Source: JAVBPP01 sp031549535 (GTDB taxonomy: Bacteria > Bacillota > Clostridia > Oscillospirales > Acutalibacteraceae). From it: a DNA stretch of 46,962 nucleotides. The position numbers were made by a program, and so were the translations under genes. The stretch spans positions 1 to 46,962 of the forward strand of contig JAVBPP010000065.1 in the NCBI GenBank assembly GCA_031549535.1, read 5' to 3'. This document shows positions 7,008 through 13,944 of the stretch, one piece after another. A model generated the notes under the pieces. That model had not been told where the DNA came from and made no database searches. It saw only the letters and a list, made by a program, of their open reading frames with translations. The number at the start of each line of letters is the position of its first letter. Position 1 is the first letter of the stretch.

Positions 7008-7601
7008 ATGAGAAAGGTAGTTTTGTTTCTAGCTATTTTTACTTTTTGTTTTACTTCCTGTTCTAAATTAGCTCGTGTTAATGTGACGACCAATAATGCA
7101 AAATTTACGACAACAGAGCTCACCACGACGAAACCCACGACAACAGAGCTCACCACGACGAAACCCACTACGACGACAAAGGAGGGTTCTACTACGAAAA
7201 AAAATAATAATAGCATGAATAAGCAAATAATGTTAGATTTTTACGAGAAAGAGTCTCTAACTTTTTCAAAAACTGCAAGTAAAATATATTCCATAGAAAA
7301 AGAACTGTATATACGAAATGAAAATGGAAAGGTTAAGGCATATTATTCTGATGGAACAGTATTAAACTCAGAATTAATTCCAGAAAATGAAATTCAAAAA
7401 TTACAAAATGAACTTGTTGTCGGAAATGGTCTTTATATAGAACAGAGCACAATACTAGGCAAAAAAGTTTTGTCTTTTAACAGCTATGATTCAGGAACGG
7501 GAATGATGTATATACTTGCATATTCGAATAGTGATTTAGCTGATTTGCAATATGAAAGAATTGATAAAAATTGGTTTTTTACCATTCAGGGAATGGTTTA
7601 A
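7008..7601 (+). CDS. Putative lipoprotein with Thr-rich repeat stalk, candidate immunity protein
   Basis: The 197-residue product starts at ATG 7008, about eight bases after AAGAGGG. The lipoprotein signal is MRKVVLFLAIFTFCFTSC (Cys at 18). Residues about 34-54 are two copies of a ten-residue repeat, TTTELTTTKP, followed by more Thr and Lys, forming an extended stalk. The C-terminal 125 residues form a beta-rich globular domain of no recognised family (SYDSGTGMMYILAYSNSDLA). A tethered lipoprotein on a spacer suits a protein that must meet its target outside the membrane. It is the last intact gene of the bank. The DNA is AT-rich except for the repeat. Confidence 0.6.
   Translation: MRKVVLFLAIFTFCFTSCSKLARVNVTTNNAKFTTTELTTTKPTTTELTTTKPTTTTKEGSTTKKNNNSMNKQIMLDFYEKESLTFSKTASKIYSIEKELYIRNENGKVKAYYSDGTVLNSELIPENEIQKLQNELVVGNGLYIEQSTILGKKVLSFNSYDSGTGMMYILAYSNSDLADLQYERIDKNWFFTIQGMV
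7107..7166 (+). repeat. Two perfect 30-bp tandem repeats inside the lipoprotein gene
   Basis: The 30-base unit beginning ACGACAACAGAGCTCACC at 7107-7136 is repeated without change at 7137-7166. It encodes two identical copies of the decapeptide TTTELTTTKP. Perfect identity at the DNA level suggests recent duplication or slippage, so stalk length may vary between strains. Confidence 0.9.
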
Positions 7602-7603
7602 TT

Positions 7604-7730
7604 AATAACACCAATCACCCTTTAGTTAGTCGATTGCGAAAGTCCCGGACGCGCAATGCGCGCCACTACATGCTGCAGGGATCCATATTGGCATGTGCAT
7701 ATGTTGTAGGGGGCGGCCGTCGGCCGTCCG
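7604..7730. other. Gene-free stretch with repeat-like sequence
   Basis: No gene is visible here. ACCAATCACC at 7610-7619 matches the left end of the inverted-repeat element at 40075-40177. Short GC-rich palindromes follow (GCGCAATGCGC at 7651-7661 and GGCCGTCGGCC near 7716). This looks like intergenic repeat debris at the right edge of the island. Confidence 0.4.
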
Positions 7731-7916
7731 TTGCTGCGCATATTTGGGGAATGCAATGAAAATAGAGATGGGGTATTAAAGCAATACGATGCAAAGACAA
7801 AGCGCACAAAAGTTATCTGTAGAGTTGAAGATTTCGGCATGTTTGATAGAGTTGAAAATGAAATGCTGTACTATAAAAATCATGAGTCAGATAATATATC
7901 AGAAGTTAAGTTATAA
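7731..7916 (+). pseudogene. 3' remnant of a gene at the island edge
   Basis: About 50 codons read as an ordinary protein end (QYDAKTKRTKVICRVEDFG, later DRVENEMLYYKNHESDNISE) and stop at 7914-7916. There is no ribosome site or credible start, and the sequence just upstream is repeat-like. The repeated pattern of short strands resembles one blade of a beta-propeller-type surface protein, a weak guess. It is probably the tail of another displaced immunity or surface gene. Confidence 0.4.
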
Positions 7917-7938
7917 TAAAAGCAGTGCGTAAAATAGC

Positions 7939-7967
7939 TTGCTATTTTCTCGAAAATTGCATATAAT
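7939..7967 (+). promoter_or_regulatory. Promoter of the valS T-box leader
   Basis: TTGCTA (7939-7944) and TATAAT (7962-7967) are 17 bases apart, a good sigma-A promoter. A second, overlapping pair is TTGCAT (7957-7962) and TACAAT (7981-7986) with 18 bases between. The first would begin transcription near 7974, just before the T-box structure. Confidence 0.65.
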
Positions 7968-7987
7968 AAAACAAATTGAATACAATA

Positions 7988-8315
7988 AAGGCATTGACGG
8001 GGAGGAGTACATGCTTTTCCGATGCAAAGAGAGAAGGCGGCTGGTGTAAGCCTTCGTGAGGGAAGCAAAGTCTTTGACTTGGGGCGTATAGCCTCTGGAA
8101 GTAGCCTCTGAGCTGTGAACCGAAAGGAAAATTCGTCACAAAGTTTTCCAAGTAGACTTCAACGGGATTTCCGCCGTAATCGGAAACCGATATCGGATAG
8201 CAGATTTTGTTTTATCCCGCATCGGATGAGTGCAGAGTTTTTCTCTGAATTTGGGTGGTACCACGGACGCAATGTTCGCCCCAAAGCAATTGTTACAGTT
8301 GCTTTGGGGCGTTTT
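7988..8315 (+). promoter_or_regulatory. T-box riboswitch controlling valS
   Basis: The leader contains the main T-box landmarks in order. An AGAGAG bulge segment near 8028 is followed by a GGCTGGTGTAAGCC apical part of stem I. The conserved antiterminator sequence GGGTGGTACCACGG lies at 8253-8266. A strong terminator then has CGCCCCAAAGCAA (8277-8289) pairing with TTGCTTTGGGGCG (8299-8311), followed by TTTTATT. The UGGU in the antiterminator would pair with an ACCA tRNA end. A GTC at 8070-8072 after the stem I apex is a candidate valine specifier, and GTA near 8099-8103 is an alternative; I cannot settle which without folding. Uncharged tRNA-Val would let transcription run into valS. Confidence 0.9.
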
Positions 8316-8351
8316 ATTGTGTTCAATCATACTTTTTTGGAGGAATACGTT

Positions 8352-10706
8352 ATGGAAAAGCACTATGATTTTAAGAGAATCGAACCGCAAATGCAGGCGC
8401 TTTGGGAGGAAGAGCAAATTTATAAATTTGATTCCAACAAGGCAGGGGAACTCTATTCCATTGATACTCCGCCGCCCACGGTGAGCGGAACTCCGCATGT
8501 CGGCCATCTGTTCTCTTACACCCAGGCAGAAATAATTGCACGCTTTCGCAGGATGCAGGGGTATCATGTCTTTTATCCCTTTGGGTTTGACGACAATGGC
8601 CTGCCCTCAGAGCGCTTGGTTGAGCGCGATGAGGCAATCAGAGCCAGGGATTACCCGAGAAGTGAGTTCATAGAAAAGTGTAAGAATACTACCGAAAAAT
8701 ATGAAAGCGAATTCCGGGCGTTTTGGAAAGCTCTTGGCTTTTCGGTGGATTGGTCGCTGCAATATGAAACCGTCAGCCCGCAGGTGCAGAAAATATCGCA
8801 GAAGTTGTTTTTAGACCTGGTGGAGCAGGGGAGGGCCTACACAAAAGAATCTCCGGTTCTCTGGTGCACGCAGTGCCAAACCTCCATAGCGCAGGCAGAG
8901 CTGGACACAAAGGACATTGACTCAGCCTTTCACTACCTTTCTTTCACGGTGGACGGAGCGCCGCTTCGCGTTGCAACGACTCGCCCGGAGCTGCTGTATG
9001 GCTGTGTGTGCTTGTTTGTCAATCCAAATGATGCGCGTTATGGGCATTTACTTGGCAGAAAGGCAGTTGTCCCGCTGTATGATTATGAAATCCCTCTAAT
9101 CGCGGATGAAAATGTTGCTATGGCAAAGGGCAGCGGCGTTGTGATGTGCGCAACTTTTGGGGACGCCACGGATGTGGAGTGGTTCCACACGCACAGTCTG
9201 CCTTACCGCAAAGTTATCTTGCAGGACGGCACAATAGCCCGGGAGGTTCCGTTTCTTGGCGGGCTCAAGGTGAAAGCCGCCAGAAAAGAAATTGTGCGCC
9301 GCTTGGAGCAGGCGGGTTTACTCATTTGTTCCGAGCAAATCACGCATGCGGCTCCGGTGCATGAGCGCTGCGGTACGGAAATAGAAATTATACCGTCTCT
9401 GCAGTGGTATATTGACATTTTATCGCAGAAGGAACGCTTTTTAAAGGCGGCGGACGAAATCAACTGGTATCCGGCGCATATGAAAAGCCGCTATACCGCG
9501 TGGGTTGAAAATCTGAAATGGGATTGGTGCATTTCGCGCCAACGCTATTTTGGGGTTCCATTCCCCGTTTGGTACTGTAAGGCCTGCGGCCAGGCTGTGT
9601 ATGCGCCAAGCGAAATGCTTCCGGTCAATCCGTTGGAAACACAGTATCCTAATAGTTGCACCTGCGGCTGCAAAGAATTTATGCCGGAAAGTTCGGTTCT
9701 TGATACCTGGGCGACCTCGTCTGTCACACCGCAAATCAATGAACGCTTCGGCTTGCCGCTCACACCCATGAGTATGCGCACACACGCCCATGAAATTATT
9801 CGAACATGGACCTTTTATACCATAGTCAGAAGCCTATATCATACAGGGGCTATTCCGTGGAAAGATTTGATGATTAACGGTTTTGTGCTCGCAAAAAAAG
9901 GAGAGAAGCTCAGCAAGTCAAAGAATAATTCCGCCATGGAACCAAAGGCGCTCATCGCTGCGCATTCGGCAGATGTGCTGCGCTATTGGTCGGCAAACGC
10001 TCGCCTTGGCACAGATACCTTTTTTGCGCCGGAGGAACTGGCGGTTTCCAAACGCTTTGTAACCAAGCTTTGGAATGCCTCAAAGTTTGCGACATCACAT
10101 TTACAGGATGCTTGCTTTTCTGAACCACCGCAACTTCTGCCGATTGATCAATGGATGCTCGAACGTACAAGGGAAGGTGCACAAAAGGCTTCGGCTTTTC
10201 TGCGGCAGTATGAAATCGGTATGGCGAGGCACGAAATGGATGCCCTGTTTTGGAAGGACTTTTGTGACAATTATATTGAACTAGTGAAATCTCGCCTGTA
10301 TGAGCCGGAGCGTTTTGGCGATGCGGAAAGGCGTTCCGCTCAGTATGCGCTGTATCATACGCTGCTGACCTTGTTAAAGCTCTATGCCATTTATGTTCCG
10401 CACATTACAGAATACATCTATCAGGATTTCTTCAAAAAGCATGAAAAGAGCAAATCCATCCATCTGCTGCGATGGGAGCAGCCGCAGCCAATCAATCAAG
10501 ACCTGCTGGCGTTTGGTGATGACTTAAAAAACGCAGTGTCGGATATGCGAAAATGCAAATCCGAAAACAACCTTTCCGTGAAAGCAGAGATGGAAAGATG
10601 GGAAATTGCCTGTCAATCTCCCGCGTTTCTGACCTGGTTTCAGCAGACGCAGCCTGATTTGCAGGCCTGTGCCAATGCGAAAAAGGTAGCATTCAAATTG
10701 CAGTAA
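8352..10706 (+). CDS. valS: Valyl-tRNA synthetase, archaeal/alpha-proteobacterial type
   Basis: The 784-residue class I synthetase joins valine to tRNA-Val. ATG 8352 was chosen over upstream in-frame codons because those lie inside the T-box leader and GGAGG precedes this ATG. Signature motifs are the HIGH box HVGH at residues 49-52 in PPPTVSGTPHVGH, the editing-domain stretch ATTRPELLYGCV, a Cys-rich zinc-type insert (CKACGQAVY, CTCGCKEF) and the KMSKS box KLSKSK near 519-524. The wording SGTPHVGH with FGFDDNGLPSERLVE is that of the archaeal and Rickettsia-like ValRS, not the usual bacterial TGxLHLGH type. The C-terminal coiled-coil arm of typical bacterial ValRS (about 880 residues) is absent. 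Its place beside the RHS island suggests transfer. A second, ordinary valS may exist elsewhere. Confidence 0.92.
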   Translation: MEKHYDFKRIEPQMQALWEEEQIYKFDSNKAGELYSIDTPPPTVSGTPHVGHLFSYTQAEIIARFRRMQGYHVFYPFGFDDNGLPSERLVERDEAIRARDYPRSEFIEKCKNTTEKYESEFRAFWKALGFSVDWSLQYETVSPQVQKISQKLFLDLVEQGRAYTKESPVLWCTQCQTSIAQAELDTKDIDSAFHYLSFTVDGAPLRVATTRPELLYGCVCLFVNPNDARYGHLLGRKAVVPLYDYEIPLIADENVAMAKGSGVVMCATFGDATDVEWFHTHSLPYRKVILQDGTIAREVPFLGGLKVKAARKEIVRRLEQAGLLICSEQITHAAPVHERCGTEIEIIPSLQWYIDILSQKERFLKAADEINWYPAHMKSRYTAWVENLKWDWCISRQRYFGVPFPVWYCKACGQAVYAPSEMLPVNPLETQYPNSCTCGCKEFMPESSVLDTWATSSVTPQINERFGLPLTPMSMRTHAHEIIRTWTFYTIVRSLYHTGAIPWKDLMINGFVLAKKGEKLSKSKNNSAMEPKALIAAHSADVLRYWSANARLGTDTFFAPEELAVSKRFVTKLWNASKFATSHLQDACFSEPPQLLPIDQWMLERTREGAQKASAFLRQYEIGMARHEMDALFWKDFCDNYIELVKSRLYEPERFGDAERRSAQYALYHTLLTLLKLYAIYVPHITEYIYQDFFKKHEKSKSIHLLRWEQPQPINQDLLAFGDDLKNAVSDMRKCKSENNLSVKAEMERWEIACQSPAFLTWFQQTQPDLQACANAKKVAFKLQ

Positions 10707-10712
10707 AATCAG

Positions 10713-10742
10713 CCGCCCTGCAAGCATTGCTGCAGGGCGGCC
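10713..10742. terminator. Terminator between convergent valS and prs
   Basis: GCCGCCCTGCA (10713-10723) pairs perfectly with TGCAGGGCGGC (10732-10742) around an 8-base loop. It lies 7 bases after the valS stop and 31 before the end of prs, and probably serves both strands. The T-rich stretch after it on the plus strand is short (TCTATCTTTT). Confidence 0.75.
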
Positions 10743-10773
10743 GCGATTCTATCTTTTCTACATGGAAATAGTA

Positions 10774-11952
10774 CTATGCCTTTCGGAATCCTTTTTCAAC
10801 CAGCAAGGCTTCAATGCGGTCAGAAGGGTTGAGCAGTTTGCTGACGGATAAATCATGGTTTAGGTTGTCCATAATATAGGCAATATACTTGGAAAGGTCA
10901 ACCTCTGTAAACCATTTGCGATTCAACAAGTCGTTCGAGCGGTAAATCAGATTTGTGGTAAATACGCGGTCAAACATACCGTTTTGATGAGCCTTGTCAA
11001 ACTCCTCCAAGCCGTTGGAAAACAGGCCGAAACAGGAGCAGATGAAGATGCGTTTTGCTTTAAGCTCCTTGAGCTTCTTGGAAACATCCAGCATGGAGTC
11101 GCCGGAGGAAATCATGTCGTCCACAATGATAACGTCCTTACCCTCTACATTATCGCCCAAGAATTCATGCGCAATAATGGGGTTGCGTCCATTGATAATC
11201 TGTGTATAGTCACGGCGCTTGTAGAACATGCCAAGGTCAACGCCCAGAACAGTTGCGTAGTAGATACAACGGCTCATGCCGCCCTCGTCTGGGGAGATAA
11301 TCATCAAATGCTCCGGGTCAATCTGCAAATCCGGCGTGGTGCGCACGAGCGCTTTAATCATTTGGTAGGTGGTTTGCACATTTTCAAAGCCGGAATTGGG
11401 GATGGCATTTTGTACGCGGGAGTCGTGCGCGTCAAAGGTGATGATGTTTTCAACACCCATGTCCACCAGCTCCTGCAGCATGATGGCGCAATCCAAAGAT
11501 TCCCGGCCGGAGCGCCTGTGCTGCCTGCCCTCATACAGCATGGGCATGATAACATTAATGCGCTTGGCTTTGCCCGCGATGGCACTGATGGTGCGAATCA
11601 GGTTCATATAATGCTCGTCCGGCCCCATAGGCACATCCATGTTATACATTTTATAAGTCACGCCGCAGTTGAACATGTCGCAGACGATGTAGATGTCATA
11701 CCCGCGCACGGTTTCATTGATGACGCATTTGCCCTCGCCCGTGCCAAAACGCGGGTAACTGCAATTGAGCAGATAGCTTTCCTTTTCATAGCCATAGAAA
11801 TCCAGTGTGTGCTTATGCACGCTTTGCCGCTCGCGGCGCCAGAGCACCAAATAGTCATCAATTTTCTTTGCCAATTCCCCACAACCCGGCAAAGCGATTA
11901 AGCCAAGCTGCCCCGCAGGAATGGTCATGAAATCCTCAATTACATCAGCCAA
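10774..11952 (-). CDS. prs: Ribose-phosphate pyrophosphokinase (PRPP synthetase), long clostridial form
   Basis: It makes phosphoribosyl pyrophosphate from ribose 5-phosphate and ATP for purine, pyrimidine, His and Trp synthesis. Diagnostic parts are FDAHDSRVQNAIP in the middle and the PRPP-binding loop VIIVDDMISSGDSM near residue 280. At 392 residues it is longer than the usual 315, with an N-terminal extension seen in a clostridial subgroup. I chose TTG 11952: the sequence GGAGGAGA lies just before it at good spacing, while the upstream ATG 11967 is itself part of that ribosome site and has none of its own. From the ATG the product would be 397 residues. It is a single gene facing valS, with its own promoter at 11991-12019. 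Confidence 0.92.
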   Translation of the reverse strand: MADVIEDFMTIPAGQLGLIALPGCGELAKKIDDYLVLWRRERQSVHKHTLDFYGYEKESYLLNCSYPRFGTGEGKCVINETVRGYDIYIVCDMFNCGVTYKMYNMDVPMGPDEHYMNLIRTISAIAGKAKRINVIMPMLYEGRQHRRSGRESLDCAIMLQELVDMGVENIITFDAHDSRVQNAIPNSGFENVQTTYQMIKALVRTTPDLQIDPEHLMIISPDEGGMSRCIYYATVLGVDLGMFYKRRDYTQIINGRNPIIAHEFLGDNVEGKDVIIVDDMISSGDSMLDVSKKLKELKAKRIFICSCFGLFSNGLEEFDKAHQNGMFDRVFTTNLIYRSNDLLNRKWFTEVDLSKYIAYIMDNLNHDLSVSKLLNPSDRIEALLVEKGFRKA

Positions 11953-11990
11953 CGGTATCTCCTCCATTTATTTAGATTTTGGACAAATTA

Positions 11991-12019
11991 ATTATACTAT
12001 ATCTTGTGCTTCATTGCAA
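11991..12019 (-). promoter_or_regulatory. Sigma-A promoter of prs
   Basis: On the minus strand TTGCAA (12019-12014) and TATAAT (11996-11991) are exactly 17 bases apart, close to consensus. The start point would be near 11984, about 30 bases before the TTG start codon of prs. No purine-box or riboswitch structure is evident in the short leader. Confidence 0.8.
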
Positions 12020-12110
12020 AGAATTTTCTCGTAATTTCTCAGGAGAATTGGCAAACGGATACATTTACTACTCCGGCAATGATTTGCAGTATTCTGTTTC
12101 ACGGCACAAA

Positions 12111-12144
12111 TCCGACAAAAAGCATTCGGACAGCGTCATATAAT
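12111..12144 (+). promoter_or_regulatory. Probable Spo0A-type promoter of spoIIGA-sigE
   Basis: A perfect TATAAT (12139-12144) lies 44 bases before spoIIGA, but nothing near consensus stands 17 bases upstream. Instead TCCGACA (12111-12117), one base from the 0A box TTCGACA, sits about 21 bases upstream. The Bacillus spoIIG promoter is known to have an over-long spacer and Spo0A boxes over its -35 region. The likeness supports Spo0A control, though a single imperfect box is modest evidence. Confidence 0.4.
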
Positions 12145-12187
12145 AAAGATGGTAAATGCTTAGTGTTCGCTGAAAGGGTGCGCTGTT

Positions 12188-13129
12188 ATGAAACAAGTGG
12201 TTTATGTGGATATTTTACTCGGTGTCAATTTGTTTTTAAATTATTTGCTTTTGGTCGGTGCCGGGGCTTTTTTACATATCAAAGCAAAACGTCTGCGCCT
12301 CTTACTGGCTTCTGCGCTTGGTTCCCTCTTTTCTCTCAGCATTTTTTTGCCGGAGCTTCCACTGCCTGTTTCACTTTTGCTGAAAGCGGGCGGTTCTGTC
12401 ATTTTGGTGCTTGCGGCGTTTTCTATTCGCAGTAAGGCACTATTTTTGCGTGCTTATAGTTGCTTTTTATTGGTTTCTTTTGCGTTTGCCGGTATTATGA
12501 TGGGTCTGTGGTACGCTTTTTCTCCGCAGGGAATGGTCTACCGCAATGGCTCAGTTTACTTTGATATCAACATCTTAACACTAACGTTTTCCGCTTTGAT
12601 CTGCTATTTTGCGGTGTCAATCATCGTGCGCTTTTTTAGGCGTAATGCACCGGACTCCCATATTTGTGATATTACAGTTCTGGTTGGTCACCGTCAGGTT
12701 TGTGGCAAGGCGCTGTTTGATTCCGGCAATGCCTTGCGCGAGGGGTTCAGCGACGCTCCGGTGATTGTGGTGGATGCCGCGTTTATCAAAGCTGTTGTGC
12801 CGGAGTTACTGAAACCCTTTTTGCTGGAAAAACAGTATGACAGCCTGAGTGTTGCCCTGCCGGAAACAGGGATTCGCCTGGTTCCGTTCCGCAGTGTGGG
12901 GGGGAGCGGCCTGTTGCCTGCGTTTAAACCGGATAAGGTGACGCTGTGCTGCGCGGGGAAGCGGTATGAGACGACGCAGCTGTATCTCGCCGTGAGCCAA
13001 AAGGCGGTTTCCTACGGGGAGTATGAGGCGCTGGTTGGCAGCGCATTTTTTGAGTCAAATGAACCGATAGCGCAGCACAGTCAGTTGCGCCGGGAAAGTA
13101 TAACAATAGGGGGAAAGAGAACGAGATGA
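12188..13129 (+). CDS. spoIIGA: SpoIIGA, sigma-E processing aspartic protease
   Basis: This 313-residue membrane protease matures pro-sigma-E in the mother cell during sporulation. The N-terminal half (about 1-155) has five hydrophobic helices beginning VVYVDILLGVNLFLNYLLL, a typical SpoIIGA start. The C-terminal domain carries the aspartic protease signature LFDSGNALRE with Asp178, and the closing EALVGSAFFE. ATG 12188 follows GAAAGGGTG. Its stop overlaps the sigE start by four bases (ATGA), giving coupled translation. In Bacillus the enzyme works as a dimer switched on by the forespore signal SpoIIR. Confidence 0.93.
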   Translation: MKQVVYVDILLGVNLFLNYLLLVGAGAFLHIKAKRLRLLLASALGSLFSLSIFLPELPLPVSLLLKAGGSVILVLAAFSIRSKALFLRAYSCFLLVSFAFAGIMMGLWYAFSPQGMVYRNGSVYFDINILTLTFSALICYFAVSIIVRFFRRNAPDSHICDITVLVGHRQVCGKALFDSGNALREGFSDAPVIVVDAAFIKAVVPELLKPFLLEKQYDSLSVALPETGIRLVPFRSVGGSGLLPAFKPDKVTLCCAGKRYETTQLYLAVSQKAVSYGEYEALVGSAFFESNEPIAQHSQLRRESITIGGKRTR

Positions 13130-13830
13130 GGAGAATATGGGAACGACTGCGCTGTTTTTTACAGCGCAGAAAGCTGCGCAGGGCGGGGGAACTGCATTAT
13201 ATCAACGGCCCGCAAACCCTGCCCGCACCGCTGACAAAGGAAGAGGAGCGCGCCATTATGCAGCGGCTGAGCGCGGGGGATGAATCCGTGCGGGAGCAGC
13301 TGATTGTGCATAATTTACGTTTGGTTGTGTATATTGCCCGCAAGTTTGAGAATTCCGGCGTGGGCGTGGAAGATTTAATTTCCATCGGAACAATCGGTTT
13401 GATAAAAGCCGTAAACACCTTTTGCCCGGATAAAAACATTAAACTCGCAACCTATGCCTCACGCTGCATTGAAAACGAGATTTTAATGCATTTGCGTAAA
13501 ACAAACAACCTGCGTTCGGAGGTCTCCATCGATGAACCGCTGAATGTGGATTGGGACGGCAATGAGCTGCTGCTCTCCGATGTGTTGGGCAGCGAGGCGG
13601 ATTTGGTCAACCGTGATTTGGAGACGCAAGATGAACAGAATATCTTAATACGCACCATAGATTCGCTGGAGAGCAGGGAGCGCTTGATTATGCGTATGCG
13701 CTTTGGCCTGGGTAATGGAACAGAGCACACACAAAAGGAGGTTGCCGACTTATTGGGCATCTCTCAAAGCTATATTTCCCGCCTGGAAAAGCGAATTATC
13801 GAGAAGCTGCGAAAGGATTTAACCGTATAA
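13126..13830 (+). CDS. sigE: RNA polymerase sigma-E factor, made as a pro-protein
   Basis: This 234-residue sigma-70 family factor directs early mother-cell transcription in sporulation. Region 2 (NLRLVVYIARKFENSGVGVE, DLISIGTIGLIKAVNTF) and region 4 (QKEVADLLGISQSYISRLEK) are nearly identical to Bacillus sigma-E. Before the conserved ELHYINGPQTLPAPLTKEEE there is an Arg/Trp-rich pro-segment (MRRIWERLRCFLQRRKLRR), shorter than the Bacillus one, which SpoIIGA should remove near the Tyr. It overlaps spoIIGA by four bases. The sigG gene that often follows in this order is absent; a fucosidase follows instead. Confidence 0.95.
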   Translation: MRRIWERLRCFLQRRKLRRAGELHYINGPQTLPAPLTKEEERAIMQRLSAGDESVREQLIVHNLRLVVYIARKFENSGVGVEDLISIGTIGLIKAVNTFCPDKNIKLATYASRCIENEILMHLRKTNNLRSEVSIDEPLNVDWDGNELLLSDVLGSEADLVNRDLETQDEQNILIRTIDSLESRERLIMRMRFGLGNGTEHTQKEVADLLGISQSYISRLEKRIIEKLRKDLTV

Positions 13831-13839
13831 TTATTTTCA

Positions 13840-13867
13840 TTGCATTTCGCGTTGGATATGATACAAT
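13840..13867 (+). promoter_or_regulatory. Putative promoter of the fucosidase gene
   Basis: TTGCAT (13840-13845) and TACAAT (13862-13867) are 16 bases apart, just after the sigE stop and about 75 bases before the fucosidase start. No operator or catabolite-repression site is obvious. Confidence 0.5.
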
Positions 13868-13944
13868 GGCCGTAGAGATGTGTTACTTTGGCATCAAATG
13901 AATGCCGACGTAATCACGTTGAAACAATGTCAGGAGGCTATGCT

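Noticed and set aside
7107..7166. Possible CRISPR repeats
   Set aside because: Only two units, directly adjacent without spacers, inside a coding frame; no cas genes nearby.
8095..8110. GTA as the T-box valine specifier
   Set aside because: It lies too far after the stem I apex in my reading and GTC 8070-8072 fits better, but neither is proven; kept only as an alternative.
10984..11901. 305-codon open frame antisense to prs
   Set aside because: It is a shadow of prs in the opposite frame, with no start signals and no protein-like motifs; prs itself is certain.
12004..12435. Open frame overlapping the spoIIGA start in another frame
   Set aside because: It covers the promoter and the first third of spoIIGA, whose frame and ribosome site are clear.
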